From the NCBI GenBank assembly GCA_934511465.1, contig CAKSWG010000032.1, positions 1-22,836 on the forward strand: a stretch of 22,836 nucleotides of DNA, written 5' to 3'. The notes under the pieces were generated by a model, which ran no database searches, was not told where the DNA came from, and saw only the letters and a list, made by a program, of their open reading frames with translations. This DNA is from an uncultured Faecalibacterium sp. GTDB lineage: Bacteria; Bacillota; Clostridia; Oscillospirales; Ruminococcaceae. Every line of letters starts with the position of its first letter. Positions within the stretch are counted from its first letter, which is position 1. A program made the translations under genes and the position numbers. Below, piece by piece: positions 1 through 7,190 of this stretch.

Positions 1-196
1 CCTCTCAGTCACCTTCGGTGACAGCTCTCCCAAAGGGAGAGCCTCTGGCGAAACCGGAAACTTTGCAATTCACCCGGCAACTTTGCCGCCATGCCAAGGG
101 CTCCCCCTTTGAGGAAAGACTTCCCCCGGCCGGGGGAAGATGTCACCGTAGGTGACAAAAGGGGGAATCTGGATTTGCGAAGCAAAGACTGAGAGG
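1..196. repeat. MITE-like intergenic repeat element with short terminal inverted repeats
   Basis: The first ten bases (CCTCTCAGTC) are the exact reverse complement of bases 187-196 (GACTGAGAGG). Between them lie several perfect small hairpins: 8-22 (GTCACC/GGTGAC), 24-42 (GCTCTCCC/GGGAGAGC), a 20-bp perfect palindrome at 120-139, 142-156 (GTCACC/GGTGAC again) and 174-186 (TTTGC/GCAAA). No protein-coding signal is evident. A related but shorter arrangement occurs at 18466-18568 (the CTCTCCC-AAA-GGGAGAG hairpin and a C-rich/G-rich stem). This looks like a non-autonomous dispersed intergenic element; mobility is an inference and the left edge coincides with the window boundary, so the true start could lie outside. 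Confidence 0.6.
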
Positions 197-212
197 GCGA
201 GGACGTTCAACC

Positions 213-245
213 AAAAAACGGGCCGCTGCGGAATGCAGCAGCCCG
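213..245 (-). terminator. Rho-independent terminator of asnS
   Basis: Read on the minus strand just after the asnS stop, an 11-bp GC-rich stem (arms 235-245 and 219-229, one mismatch) with a 5-nt loop is followed by six T residues (213-218). Confidence 0.85.
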
Positions 246-264
246 GTAAAAGTATGCGCGCTTA

Positions 265-1653
265 TCAGAAGCCGTATGCGGTGCGGGGGAAGGGCAGCAC
301 GTCACGGATGTTCTGGATGCCCGTGAGGTACATGATCATGCGCTCGAAGCCCAAGCCGTAGCCGGAGTGCTCCACGCCGCCGAACTTGCGCAGGTTCAGG
401 TACCAGTCGTAGGTGGACTTGTCCATTCCCAGCTCGTCCATGCGGGCCACCAGCTTGTCGTAGTCCTCTTCACGCTGGCTGCCGCCGATCAGCTCGCCGA
501 TGCCGGGCACCAGCATATCGGCTGCGGCCACGGTCTTGCCGTCCGGGTTCTGCTTCATGTAGAAGCTCTTGATCTCCTTGGGGTAGTCGGTGACGAACAC
601 GGGCTTCTTGAACACCACCTCGGTCAGGTAGCGCTCGTGCTCGGTCTGGATGTCCACGCCCCACTCCACAGGGTACTGGAACTTCTTGTTGTTCTTCTTC
701 AGGATCTCGATGGCCTCGGTGTAGCTGATGCGGCCAAACTCGCTGTTTGCCACCAGCTCCAGACGCTCGATGAGGCCCTTGTCGATGAACTGGTTGAAGA
801 AGGCCATTTCATCCGGGCAGTTGTCCAGCACGTAGCGGATGACGTACTTGGTCATGGCCTCGGCAGTGTCCATGTAGCCGGACAGGTCGCAGAATGCCAT
901 CTCCGGCTCGATCATCCAGAACTCAGCGGCGTGACGGGTGGTGAAGCTCTTCTCGGCGCGGAAGGTGGGGCCGAAGGTGTATACCTTGCCGAATGCCATG
1001 GCCATGGCTTCGGCTTCCAGCTGGCCGGAAACGGTCAGGTTGACCGGCTTCTCGAAGAAGTCCTGCGTGTAATCCACAGTGCCGTCCTCGTTCTTGGGCA
1101 CATTCTCCAGATCCAGCGTGGTGACGCGGAACATTTCACCGGCACCCTCACAGTCGGAGGCGGTCAGCAGCGGAGAGTGTGCGTAGACGAAGCCGTTCTC
1201 CTGGAAGAACTTGTGGATCGCATAAGCGGCGGTGCTGCGCACCCGGAATGCAGCGTTGAAGGTGTTGGTGCGGGGGCGCAGGGTGGGCATGGTGCGCAGA
1301 TACTCCATGCTCATCTTCTTTTTCTGCAGGGGATATTCCTCTGCGGGGCAGTCGCCCAGGATCTCCACGCTGTCGGCGTTCAGCTCAAAGGGCTGCTTTG
1401 CCTGCGGGGTGAGCACCAGCCTGCCCTTGATGCGCAGGCTGCTGTACAGACCGGTGTGGATGACCTCATCGTAGTTGGCCAGCTTGCCGGCTTCCAGCAC
1501 CACCTGCAAGGTCTTGAAGCAGCCGCCGTCCGACAGGGCGATGAAGCCGATGTTCTTGGAGTCGCGGATGTTCTTTGCCCAGCCGCAGACGGTGATCTCG
1601 GTGCCGTCGGCGGGGGTGTTCTTGAACAGCGAAACGATCTCGGTACGTTCCAT
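265..1653 (-). CDS. asnS: Asparaginyl-tRNA synthetase (class II)
   Basis: Charges tRNA-Asn with asparagine using ATP in the cytoplasm. The 462-residue product has the usual length. An N-terminal OB-fold anticodon-binding domain spans roughly residues 18-102. The class II catalytic core follows: motif 2 around residues 230-250 includes FRAEKS and [13 protein letters not shown], and motif 3 near the C-terminus includes [15 protein letters not shown] followed by the family's C-terminal ending [13 protein letters not shown]. Asparagine rather than aspartate or lysine specificity is inferred from overall similarity to AsnRS and is supported by the T-box upstream, whose specifier region reads AAC. 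The ATG at 1651-1653 has an AGGAG motif upstream (minus strand). It is a single-gene transcription unit with its own promoter, T-box and terminator. I see no defect. Confidence 0.97.
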   Translation of the reverse strand: MERTEIVSLFKNTPADGTEITVCGWAKNIRDSKNIGFIALSDGGCFKTLQVVLEAGKLANYDEVIHTGLYSSLRIKGRLVLTPQAKQPFELNADSVEILGDCPAEEYPLQKKKMSMEYLRTMPTLRPRTNTFNAAFRVRSTAAYAIHKFFQENGFVYAHSPLLTASDCEGAGEMFRVTTLDLENVPKNEDGTVDYTQDFFEKPVNLTVSGQLEAEAMAMAFGKVYTFGPTFRAEKSFTTRHAAEFWMIEPEMAFCDLSGYMDTAEAMTKYVIRYVLDNCPDEMAFFNQFIDKGLIERLELVANSEFGRISYTEAIEILKKNNKKFQYPVEWGVDIQTEHERYLTEVVFKKPVFVTDYPKEIKSFYMKQNPDGKTVAAADMLVPGIGELIGGSQREEDYDKLVARMDELGMDKSTYDWYLNLRKFGGVEHSGYGLGFERMIMYLTGIQNIRDVLPFPRTAYGF

Positions 1654-1858
1654 AACTTTTTCTCCTTTTCACACTTTAAGAAAGAGATGCTATTCTGGCT
1701 TGCCTGAAAGCTGCCAAGACGCTGGCTGACACAGGATTTTTGTTGTCAGGCAAAGCTTATTGAGCGCAGGAATACTTTGTGTATTTCAAGCGAGATAAGC
1801 AAAGCATGGCGGCAAAAAGACCCGTCAGACAGCGCCGGGGCGGCTCGAAGGTAAGCCC
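1654..1858 (-). other. 205-nt leader between T-box and asnS start
   Basis: This non-coding stretch separates the T-box terminator from the asnS start codon. It can fold: TTGCCTGA (1700-1707) pairs with TCAGGCAA (1746-1753). No second promoter with both hexamers is evident and no convincing small ORF was found. It is long for a post-T-box spacer; I cannot assign a function. Confidence 0.4.
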
Positions 1859-1913
1859 AAAAAAGAAAAGACAGCTTTTTCTCCCTGAAAGTTCAGGGCG
1901 AACAAGCTGTCTT
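1859..1913 (-). terminator. T-box-controlled terminator hairpin
   Basis: On the minus strand, AAGACAGCTT (1904-1913) pairs perfectly with AAGCTGTCTT (1868-1877). A weaker inner stem lies between them and a T-rich tract (1859-1867) follows. It lies immediately downstream of the T-box sequence at 1921-1933, as expected for the terminator that competes with the antiterminator. Confidence 0.85.
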
Positions 1914-2145
1914 GTAATGTCCGCGGTGCCACCTGAATTACCGGAAGTGTCCGGTCGCTCACGCGCTCAACAAAAGCGCTGCCCCTGTAACGCAGGGCCT
2001 GCGGCGCACCTACTGACGGCCTTGGCCGTTTTCAGTTTGCTGCTCCCGGGTGTTCGTTCACGCGGCGCACGGGCGCGGCTCCCAGCTGTGCCGCACTCTC
2101 TGGGCCGGACGGCCCGCGCTACTTTTCCCGATCAAGGCATTTGAC
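1859..2145 (-). promoter_or_regulatory. T-box leader (tRNA-Asn-sensing riboswitch) of asnS
   Basis: The minus strand carries the conserved T-box core GGTGGCACCGCGG (complement of 1921-1933) directly before a terminator. The 5' part contains an AGTA-type motif and AGAGAG of a Stem I, then GTGAACGAACACCC, in which AAC (Asn) occurs at 2058-2056 and again at 2054-2052. The T-box bulge reads UGGC, which would pair with an uncharged GCCA 3' end, i.e. discriminator G73, the base usual for bacterial tRNA-Asn. Together these predict transcription of asnS when tRNA-Asn is uncharged. The motifs are seen directly; ligand identity is inferred, and the 5' edge is set from the promoter. Confidence 0.9.
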
Positions 2146-2151
2146 CCTTAA

Positions 2152-2180
2152 AAAATAGCACTTTGGCGGCGTTTTGTCAA
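2152..2180 (-). promoter_or_regulatory. Sigma-A promoter of the asnS T-box transcript
   Basis: Minus strand: TTGACA (2180-2175), 17-nt spacer, TATTTT (2157-2152) with an extended -10 TG at 2160-2159. The -35 overlaps the last codons of spoIIP. Transcription would begin near 2145. Confidence 0.8.
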
Positions 2181-3313
2181 GCACCGCCCAGCAATGCCGC
2201 CGCAAGGCCCTTGGCCGCCAGCTGCCCGGCGTAGAGGGCCTCGTTGAGGTTATTGCCGTGCCCGCCGATCTCGATGAGCAGGCTGCCGGTGGTCAGGTCC
2301 TGATTGTAGAACCGGTAGCTGAACAGCACCGGCCGGGTGAACCCGGGGTAAAGCCCCTCCATGCTGCGCTCCCACGCGGCGGCAAATCGGAGGTTCTGCC
2401 GCCAGCCCGGCAGCTGCACGGTGGTGCCGTTGTCACACCCGCAGATGATCATCACCTGCGCGGCCTGCCGGCCGTCCACTGTGCACACCGGGGCATAGCG
2501 GCTGCCGCCCTCGGTCTCAATGGCGTCCCGGTGCACATCCAGCACCACCTTGATACTGGGGTACTGCTGTAAGTAGCGCTGCACCACGGCGCGGCTGTTG
2601 GCATAGCTGCCGGTGTAGCTGGGGTAATCGTTCAGGGTCTCGTCGTGCAGGGTGTTGATGCCCGCCGCGTTGAGGGTGTCCGCCACCACGCGGCCCACCG
2701 CGCACATGTTCACGCTGCGGTCGGTGCTGCGGGCGCCGTCGCCGGGGGCAAACCACAGCCCGGCGGAAAGGCGGTAATCCTCGGTGGCGTGGGTGTGCAT
2801 CACCAGCACCTGCGGGTCCGGGCTGTTTGGCTCGACGGCAAAGGGCAGCGGGTTTGCAATTTCCGCTGCAATGTCCGCCGCCGTTTGCCGGGTGTTGTTT
2901 TTGATGCTGCCGGCCCCGCAGGGGATGTACTTTTCGCCGCTGCCCTGCGGATAATTTTTTTCAAGGATCGTACCCGCGTCTGCCGGGCGGGCGTCCTCGC
3001 CCAGCAGCGGCACAAGATAGTCCTCGATGCTGCCCGGCAGCGCCTGCACGGCCTGCGGCAGCGAGGATGCTGCCGCTTCCGGTGCGGTTTCCGGCGCGCT
3101 TTGGGCCTGCACGGACGCCGCCTGCTGCCCGGCCCCCTGCCTGCCCAGCCAGAGGACCGTCTGTGCCAGCGGCAGCGGCGCCGCAATGGCCGCGGCCAGC
3201 ACCAGCGCCGCCGTGCGGGCAAAGATGCACAGCGCGGCAAACAGGGCAGCGGCCCCCGCAAACGGCACAAAATGCCCCCGCTCCCGGGCAGGCAGCGGTG
3301 TTCTGCTGCGCAT
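2177..3313 (-). CDS. spoIIP: Stage II sporulation protein P (SpoIIP amidase/endopeptidase)
   Basis: SpoIIP is the peptidoglycan amidase/endopeptidase that works with SpoIID and SpoIIM during engulfment of the forespore. The 378-residue product has an N-terminal membrane segment around residues 15-50, a low-complexity Ala/Gln/Glu linker (about 60-95) and the catalytic domain (about 165-378). Visible motifs are HTHATE (173-178, zinc ligand candidates), RSTD (195-198), DVHRD (259-263) and EIGGHGNNLNEAL (348-360). Start choice: an ATG seven codons upstream exists, but a strong AAAGGAGGT lies between the two ATGs and is correctly placed (6-8 nt) only for the ATG at 3311-3313. It lies 46 bp downstream of gpr on the same strand, the gpr-spoIIP order known from Bacillus. 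Confidence 0.95.
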   Translation of the reverse strand: MRSRTPLPARERGHFVPFAGAAALFAALCIFARTAALVLAAAIAAPLPLAQTVLWLGRQGAGQQAASVQAQSAPETAPEAAASSLPQAVQALPGSIEDYLVPLLGEDARPADAGTILEKNYPQGSGEKYIPCGAGSIKNNTRQTAADIAAEIANPLPFAVEPNSPDPQVLVMHTHATEDYRLSAGLWFAPGDGARSTDRSVNMCAVGRVVADTLNAAGINTLHDETLNDYPSYTGSYANSRAVVQRYLQQYPSIKVVLDVHRDAIETEGGSRYAPVCTVDGRQAAQVMIICGCDNGTTVQLPGWRQNLRFAAAWERSMEGLYPGFTRPVLFSYRFYNQDLTTGSLLIEIGGHGNNLNEALYAGQLAAKGLAAALLGGA

Positions 3314-3359
3314 GGCGGCACCTCCTTTGGGCATTCAGCTCTTCCTATAAATATGCGCA

Positions 3360-4145
3360 TCACCCTGCCAGCCAGCACAGCTGCGCCACGCTGAGCCGCG
3401 GCTGCAACGCCCGGTTGATGGTCCCGGCCAGCAATGCAGAGCCATGGGCGATCACACTGTCCAGCGCCCGGGGCGTCACCACAAGGTCGGCGCCCTCGTC
3501 CGAATCCATCAGGGTGGGGATGCCCGCTGCGATCACCGGCACGCCCAGCGCTGCGGCGTCCAGATGCTTTGCGTGGTCCGCCTGCGCCGGGTACAGCCCG
3601 GTGTCGGAGAACTGCATGCTGCGGCCCAGCCGCGCACCCTCGGCGCTGCAAAGGCTGTCCACACAGATGAGGGCCGCAGGACGCACTGCGGCCACCAGAG
3701 CCCCTGCCAGCTGGCGCAGCGTGAGCCCGGTGGACGCCGACACCCCCGGCGCAATGGCGGCCACGGGCCGGATGCCTTTTACCGGCAGCGCGTGCTGCGG
3801 ACCCATGGTGACAAGGATCTTCTGTGCCGTGCGCGGGCCCAGCGCATCCGCCGTGATGCGGCGGCTGCCGACCCCCAGCACCAGTACCGGCCCCTCCGGC
3901 GGCAGCAGGGCCCGCAGCTCCGCCGCACAGGTCTCGATCACGGCGGCGTCCCGCTCGTCCAGCACGCTGACGCTGGGCATTTCCAGCGTCACATACCGGC
4001 CCCGGGGCCGCGCCAGCCCTTCGCGCGCGATCTCCACCCGTGTAACGGTGACGCCGCCGCGCTTTGCCGTGGCAAGCCGCACCCCGCTGGGCAGCGCCCC
4101 GCCTGCCATGCCAAAAAGCTCGTCTGCCATATCGGTAGAACGCAT
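3360..4145 (-). CDS. gpr: Germination protease GPR (short form)
   Basis: GPR (peptidase family A25) degrades small acid-soluble spore proteins when spores germinate. The 261-residue product matches the family: VTVTRVEI (32-39), an ALGP motif in ITADALGP (97-104), IAPGVSASTG (131-140), CVDSL (161-165), FSDTGLYP (179-186) and GVPVIAAGIPT (201-211). By analogy with the Bacillus enzyme, D100 and D163 sit at the two catalytic aspartate positions. The protein is clearly shorter than typical GPR (about 320-370 residues): the N-terminal propeptide region is brief and the C-terminus ends soon after the last conserved block. A GGAGGAG lies 8 nt upstream of the ATG. It is co-oriented with spoIIP and preceded by a forespore-type promoter. 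Confidence 0.93.
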   Translation of the reverse strand: MRSTDMADELFGMAGGALPSGVRLATAKRGGVTVTRVEIAREGLARPRGRYVTLEMPSVSVLDERDAAVIETCAAELRALLPPEGPVLVLGVGSRRITADALGPRTAQKILVTMGPQHALPVKGIRPVAAIAPGVSASTGLTLRQLAGALVAAVRPAALICVDSLCSAEGARLGRSMQFSDTGLYPAQADHAKHLDAAALGVPVIAAGIPTLMDSDEGADLVVTPRALDSVIAHGSALLAGTINRALQPRLSVAQLCWLAG

Positions 4146-4196
4146 TTTTTACTCCTCCTGCCTGTTTTGGGGCCAAAATGCCCCTCTGCACGCAGA

Positions 4197-4227
4197 AAGT
4201 ATGGGAAAAATAAAAATTTTCCATACA
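4197..4227 (-). promoter_or_regulatory. Sigma-F/sigma-G-like promoter of gpr
   Basis: Minus strand: TGTATG (4227-4222), 18-nt spacer, CATACTT (4203-4197), close to the forespore consensus (TGnATA, N17-18, CATACTA). Expected start near 4190, 45 nt before the gpr ATG. In Bacillus gpr is a sigma-F/sigma-G gene, which fits. Confidence 0.6.
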
Positions 4228-4243
4228 AAAATCAAAAAAACGC

Positions 4244-4272
4244 TTGCGCTGGTACGCGAAATATGGTATCAT
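4244..4272 (+). promoter_or_regulatory. Sigma-A promoter of rpsT
   Basis: TTGCGC (4244-4249), 17-nt spacer, TATCAT (4267-4272). It directs transcription away from gpr; rpsT starts 38 nt downstream of the -10. Confidence 0.65.
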
Positions 4273-4310
4273 AGGGTGCGCTGTTATAGGTAGCCAAGGA
4301 GGTGGAACGA

Positions 4311-4571
4311 ATGCCTAACATCAAATCTCAGAAGGACCGCGTCGTGCAGGCTGCTGCAGAGCAGGCTCACAACAAGGCCATTAAGACCAACCTGAAAACA
4401 GTCGTCAAGAAGGCAGACGCTGCCATCGATGCGAATGCCGCTGACAAGGACGCAACCGTCCTGGCTGCTGTTTCCGCGATCGACAAGGCTCGCGCTAAGG
4501 GTGTCATCAAGAAGAACACCGCCAGCCGCAAGATCAGCCGTATGGCAAAGCGTGCTAACAAGAACGCTTGA
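4311..4571 (+). CDS. rpsT: 30S ribosomal protein S20
   Basis: Primary 16S rRNA-binding protein of the small ribosomal subunit. The 86-residue, lysine/alanine-rich helical product begins MPNIKSQKDRV and ends with the typical NTASRKISRMAKRAN segment; the length is normal for S20. The ATG at 4311 is chosen over the in-frame GTG at 4302 because AAGGAGGT (4296-4303) overlaps the GTG but is well spaced for the ATG. Divergent from gpr, an arrangement shared with many Firmicutes. It has its own promoter and terminator. Confidence 0.97.
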   Translation: MPNIKSQKDRVVQAAAEQAHNKAIKTNLKTVVKKADAAIDANAADKDATVLAAVSAIDKARAKGVIKKNTASRKISRMAKRANKNA

Positions 4572-4591
4572 TCGCTTTCTGATTGACGAAC

Positions 4592-4632
4592 AAAACCTCT
4601 GTACCGGGTTCCCGGCACAGGGGTTTTTGTTT
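4592..4632. terminator. Terminator of rpsT, probably bidirectional
   Basis: Arms 4592-4608 and 4611-4627 form a long stem with two mismatches and a 2-nt loop, followed by T residues on the plus strand. The A-rich 5' arm provides a T tract on the minus strand, so it could also end transcription of the gene at 4647-4916. Confidence 0.85.
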
Positions 4633-4646
4633 TGTTCCGGCTCTGC

Positions 4647-4916
4647 TCAGGGCACGGCGGCTTCAAAATCGCACAGCGAAGCAAAATCGAAGCGCTGCGG
4701 CGGGGCAAGCAATCGTTCCGGCGGCAGCGGGCGGGGCGGCTCGGCAAACAGTGCCCACGCAGCCCATGCCGCCGGCACCGCTGCCGCAAGGGCCAGCCCC
4801 GGCAGCACCAGCGCCGGGCATGTACTGAATGCACTGCCCGGCGGCAGAGCTGCCGCAGCACACACGGCCTGCGCGGCCCACAGCTCCCACAAAAGGGTCG
4901 TCCAGCGGTGTTTCAC
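4647..4916 (-). CDS. Small hydrophobic hypothetical protein
   Basis: I do not recognise this protein. The 89-residue frame starts at a GTG (4916-4914) placed 8 nt after GAGAGG; an in-frame ATG two codons upstream (4922-4920) is too close to that RBS. The product is Ala/Leu/Pro-rich, with one hydrophobic stretch around residues 8-30 and a second around 32-55, so a two-pass membrane protein is plausible, followed by a Pro/Arg-rich tail. It converges on rpsT and stops 10 bp from the shared terminator. No promoter was recognised. The composition is that of high-GC DNA in general, so a chance frame cannot be excluded. Confidence 0.45.
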   Translation of the reverse strand: MKHRWTTLLWELWAAQAVCAAAALPPGSAFSTCPALVLPGLALAAAVPAAWAAWALFAEPPRPLPPERLLAPPQRFDFASLCDFEAAVP

Positions 4917-4984
4917 GCACATCACCTCTCTTTTCCACATTCTAGCGCGCGCATGTTGAAAAAGAAGGCGAAATGGGGCCCAGC

Positions 4985-5012
4985 TTGACTTTTGCCCCAA
5001 AGCCGGTACAAT
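4985..5012 (+). promoter_or_regulatory. Sigma-A promoter upstream of the P-type ATPase remnant
   Basis: TTGACT (4985-4990), 16-nt spacer, TACAAT (5007-5012). An RBS-like GGAGG (about 5046-5050) and an ATG at 5059 follow. Confidence 0.65.
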
Positions 5013-5058
5013 AAAAGCAAACAATACCGGTACACCCATCCGTATGGAGGTTTTTACA

Positions 5059-5212
5059 ATGAAGCAATGCATGGACGCGGACAACCTGCACCGCCATCAC
5101 GCTGGCCATTACCGGCATTCTGAACCCTGTCGTAGGCGCACTGGTGCATAATGCAGGCAGTGTGCTTGTTATCATCAACTCGGCATTGCTGCTGAACTGG
5201 AAGCGTTCCTGA
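5059..5212 (+). pseudogene. Remnant of a heavy-metal P-type ATPase (N- and C-terminal scraps only)
   Basis: From about 5090 to the TGA at 5210-5212, the frame encodes TAITLAITGILNPVVGALVH followed by NAGSVLVIINSALLL. This is the last transmembrane segment and C-terminus of P1B-type metal-transporting ATPases (NPVxGAxxHNxGSVLVxxNS signature). The upstream ATG at 5059, preceded by GGAGG, is in a different frame and stops within 31 codons. All catalytic parts (DKTG, phosphatase and nucleotide-binding domains) are missing. The scrap therefore looks like a gene whose middle was deleted, leaving the promoter, translation start, 3' end and terminator in place. The C-terminal match is from family knowledge; the deletion is inferred. 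Confidence 0.7.
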
Positions 5213-5248
5213 GCAAAAAAGACGCGCGTCTGCGCGTCTTTTTTGCTC
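5211..5248. terminator. Symmetric bidirectional terminator
   Basis: GAGCAAAAAAGACGCGC (5211-5227) and its exact complement (5232-5248) form a perfect 17-bp stem with a 4-nt loop. A tracts on one arm and T tracts on the other allow termination on both strands. It overlaps the stop codon of spoVAE (minus) and ends the ATPase remnant unit (plus). Confidence 0.9.
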
Positions 5249-5604
5249 TAATTCTGGTCATGGCTTTTGCCCACCCAGCTGCACACTACGCCGCACACAA
5301 GGCTGGTGGTAACGCCTGCTGCGGCAGCGGTCAGTCCGCCGGTCAGGATGCCCACGGCCCCCTCTTCCGCAAGGGCCGTGCGCACGCCTTTTGCCAGCAG
5401 ATGTCCAAAGCCCAGCAGCGGCACGGTGGCTCCGCAGCCTGCAAACTCCGCCAGCGGTGCATACCACCCAATGGCCGAGAGCACCACACCCGCCACCACG
5501 TATCCGGTCAGGATGCGGGCCGGCGTCAGGCCGGTGAGGTCGATGAGCAATTGCCCCACCACACAGATGGCCCCGCCCACGCAGAACGCCCAGAAGTAAT
5601 TCAT
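5248..5604 (-). CDS. spoVAE: Stage V sporulation protein AE (SpoVAEb type)
   Basis: Membrane component of the SpoVA channel that carries calcium-dipicolinate into the developing spore and releases it on germination. The 118-residue product is almost entirely hydrophobic with four or so transmembrane stretches and the family-like sequence PLLGFGHLLAKG. Start: ATG at 5604-5602, preceded by AAAGGAG with 7-nt spacing. The ATG overlaps the spoVAD stop codon (ATGA, 4-bp overlap), which implies translational coupling. It is the last gene of the spoVAC-AD-AE unit and its stop lies in the symmetric terminator. Confidence 0.93.
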   Translation of the reverse strand: MNYFWAFCVGGAICVVGQLLIDLTGLTPARILTGYVVAGVVLSAIGWYAPLAEFAGCGATVPLLGFGHLLAKGVRTALAEEGAVGILTGGLTAAAAGVTTSLVCGVVCSWVGKSHDQN

Positions 5605-6623
5605 GCCGTGGCTCCTTTCTGCGGCGCGCGCAGCTCCACCAGATGCGCCACCGCCGGGATGCTCTCCTTCTGCAAAAAAGTGGTCTGGCTCATCAGGGCA
5701 CCGGTGGCCGTAAACAGAACCCGCTTCTGACTGCCGCGGCGCAGGCGCGGCAGAATGTGCCCGCACAGCACCGCCGCGCAGCAGCCCGGGCCGCTGCCGC
5801 CGCTTTTTACGCTCTGCTCGTTTGCATCAAACAGGATGCACCCGCAGTCCACATGGTTCTTGATGAGCAGTCCCTCTGCGGCCAGCAGCTCCCGCAGCAG
5901 CTGGCTGCCCACCTGCCCAAGGTCGCCGGTGTAGATGCAGTCGAACTCCTGCGGCTCGGTACCGGTATCCTTGAAGTAATGCAGCAGGGTGGAAGCCGCA
6001 GCCGGGGCCATGGCAGCCCCCATATTGTTGATGTCCTTTACCTGATAATCCTGCACCCGGCCAAAGGTGGCGGCGGCAATGCCCACACCTGCGCCCTGCG
6101 GCTGCACAAGACAGCACCCGGCTGCGGTGGCCGTCCACTGGGCCGTGGGCGTGCGCACGGCACCGTAGCTCAAAGGCGTGCGGAACTGCCGCTCGGCGGC
6201 GCAGAAATGGCTGGACGTCATGGCCAGCAGGTTGCGGGCCGCACCGCCCTCGCACAGCGCTGCGCCCAGCGCAAGGCCCTCGGCCATGGTGCTGCACGCC
6301 CCAAACAGCCCGGCAAAGGGCACGCCCAGCTCCCGCATGGTGTAGCTGGACGCCGTGCACTGGGCCTGTAAGTCCCCGGCAAGGGCAAGCTGCACCTTTT
6401 CCTGCGGGAGAGCCGCCTTTTGCAGGCACAGCCGAGCCGCGCGCAATTGCAGGTATTTTTCCGCCGCTTCCCAGCTGGACTGCCCAAAGCGGTTGTCCGC
6501 GCTCAGCTCGTCAAACTCCGCCGCCAGCGGGCCTTCGCCCTCTTTTTTGCCGCCCACCGCCGCACCGGCGGCGATCACCGGCGGCGCTTCAAACAGCAGG
6601 GTGTCTCCGCTCCGGATGCTCAT
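5601..6623 (-). CDS. spoVAD: Stage V sporulation protein AD
   Basis: SpoVAD is the soluble, thiolase-fold subunit of the SpoVA complex and binds dipicolinic acid in the Bacillus protein. The 340-residue product has the family blocks: AGDLQAQCTASSYTMRELG (about 94-112), LFGACSTMAEGLALGAALC (about 117-135), TSSHFCAAERQFRTPLSYG and TAQWTATAAGCC. Start: the ATG at 6623-6621 (product MSIRSGDTLLFE) rather than one 14 codons upstream; an AAGGAG sits upstream with a rather long spacer (about 11 nt). It lies 98 bp downstream of spoVAC and overlaps spoVAE by 4 bp. Confidence 0.96.
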   Translation of the reverse strand: MSIRSGDTLLFEAPPVIAAGAAVGGKKEGEGPLAAEFDELSADNRFGQSSWEAAEKYLQLRAARLCLQKAALPQEKVQLALAGDLQAQCTASSYTMRELGVPFAGLFGACSTMAEGLALGAALCEGGAARNLLAMTSSHFCAAERQFRTPLSYGAVRTPTAQWTATAAGCCLVQPQGAGVGIAAATFGRVQDYQVKDINNMGAAMAPAAASTLLHYFKDTGTEPQEFDCIYTGDLGQVGSQLLRELLAAEGLLIKNHVDCGCILFDANEQSVKSGGSGPGCCAAVLCGHILPRLRRGSQKRVLFTATGALMSQTTFLQKESIPAVAHLVELRAPQKGATA

Positions 6624-6690
6624 GGATAAAATTTCTCCTTTCCGGCAAAAAATACAAAAAAACACAAAGTTTTATGGTACAATAGCAGTG

Positions 6691-6708
6691 TGCCGCAATT
6701 TTGCGGCA
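6691..6708. other. Perfect hairpin between spoVAC and spoVAD
   Basis: TGCCGCAA (6691-6698) and TTGCGGCA (6701-6708) form an 8-bp perfect stem with a 2-nt core. No T tract follows on the minus strand, so it is not a standard terminator; it may affect mRNA processing or the ratio of SpoVAC to SpoVAD. Confidence 0.5.
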
Positions 6709-6721
6709 TATCAGACCGTAT

Positions 6722-7174
6722 TCAGGACGGCAGGGCAATGCCCAGCGCCCACAGCACCGCGCCGTACACCACCGCCGCCAGCGTGCCGTACACGATCACC
6801 GGCCCGGCAATGGTGAACATTTTTGCCCCGGTGCCCAGCACCCGGCCCTCAGCCTTGAACTCGATGGCCGCGCTGACCACTGCGTTGGCAAAGCCCGTGA
6901 TGGGCACCAGCGACCCGGCACCCGCCTTGGCCGCCAGCTTCTGGTACCAGCCCAGCGTGGTGAGCACCGCCGAAAGTGCGATGAGCGTACAGCTGGTCAG
7001 GGTGCCGGCAAGGTCGGCCTCAACGCCCATGGCAAGATACCGCTGGCGCAGCGCTTCGCCCAGCAGGCAGATGCCGCCGCCCACCCCAAAGGCCCACAGA
7101 CAGTCCACCCCCAGCGGCGAGCGCGGCCCAATGCGCCGCACCCGGCGCGCGTATTCCTGTGCTGTCATCTTCAT
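6722..7174 (-). CDS. spoVAC: Stage V sporulation protein AC
   Basis: Polytopic membrane subunit of the SpoVA dipicolinate channel; in Bacillus SpoVAC acts as a mechanosensitive channel. The 150-residue product has the usual length, a short basic N-terminus (MKMTAQEYARRVRRIGPRS) and several transmembrane segments including DCLWAFGVGGGICLLGEAL and a conserved VPITGFANAVVSAAIEFK block. Start: ATG 7174-7172, preceded by GGAGG with 9-nt spacing; the next ATG two codons on is also possible. First gene of the AC-AD-AE operon, and divergent from the carboxypeptidase gene at 7251. Confidence 0.95.
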   Translation of the reverse strand: MKMTAQEYARRVRRIGPRSPLGVDCLWAFGVGGGICLLGEALRQRYLAMGVEADLAGTLTSCTLIALSAVLTTLGWYQKLAAKAGAGSLVPITGFANAVVSAAIEFKAEGRVLGTGAKMFTIAGPVIVYGTLAAVVYGAVLWALGIALPS

Positions 7175-7190
7175 ACTGCGTTCCCTCCGG

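Noticed and set aside
367..1707. 446-codon plus-strand frame opposite asnS
   Set aside because: Shadow of asnS; no initiation signal and a biased Leu/His/Val composition.
3314..3359. Sigma-E promoter for spoIIP in the gpr-spoIIP gap (CATATTTA-like -10)
   Set aside because: Expected from Bacillus, but no matching -35 was found at the right distance, so it is not listed as a feature.
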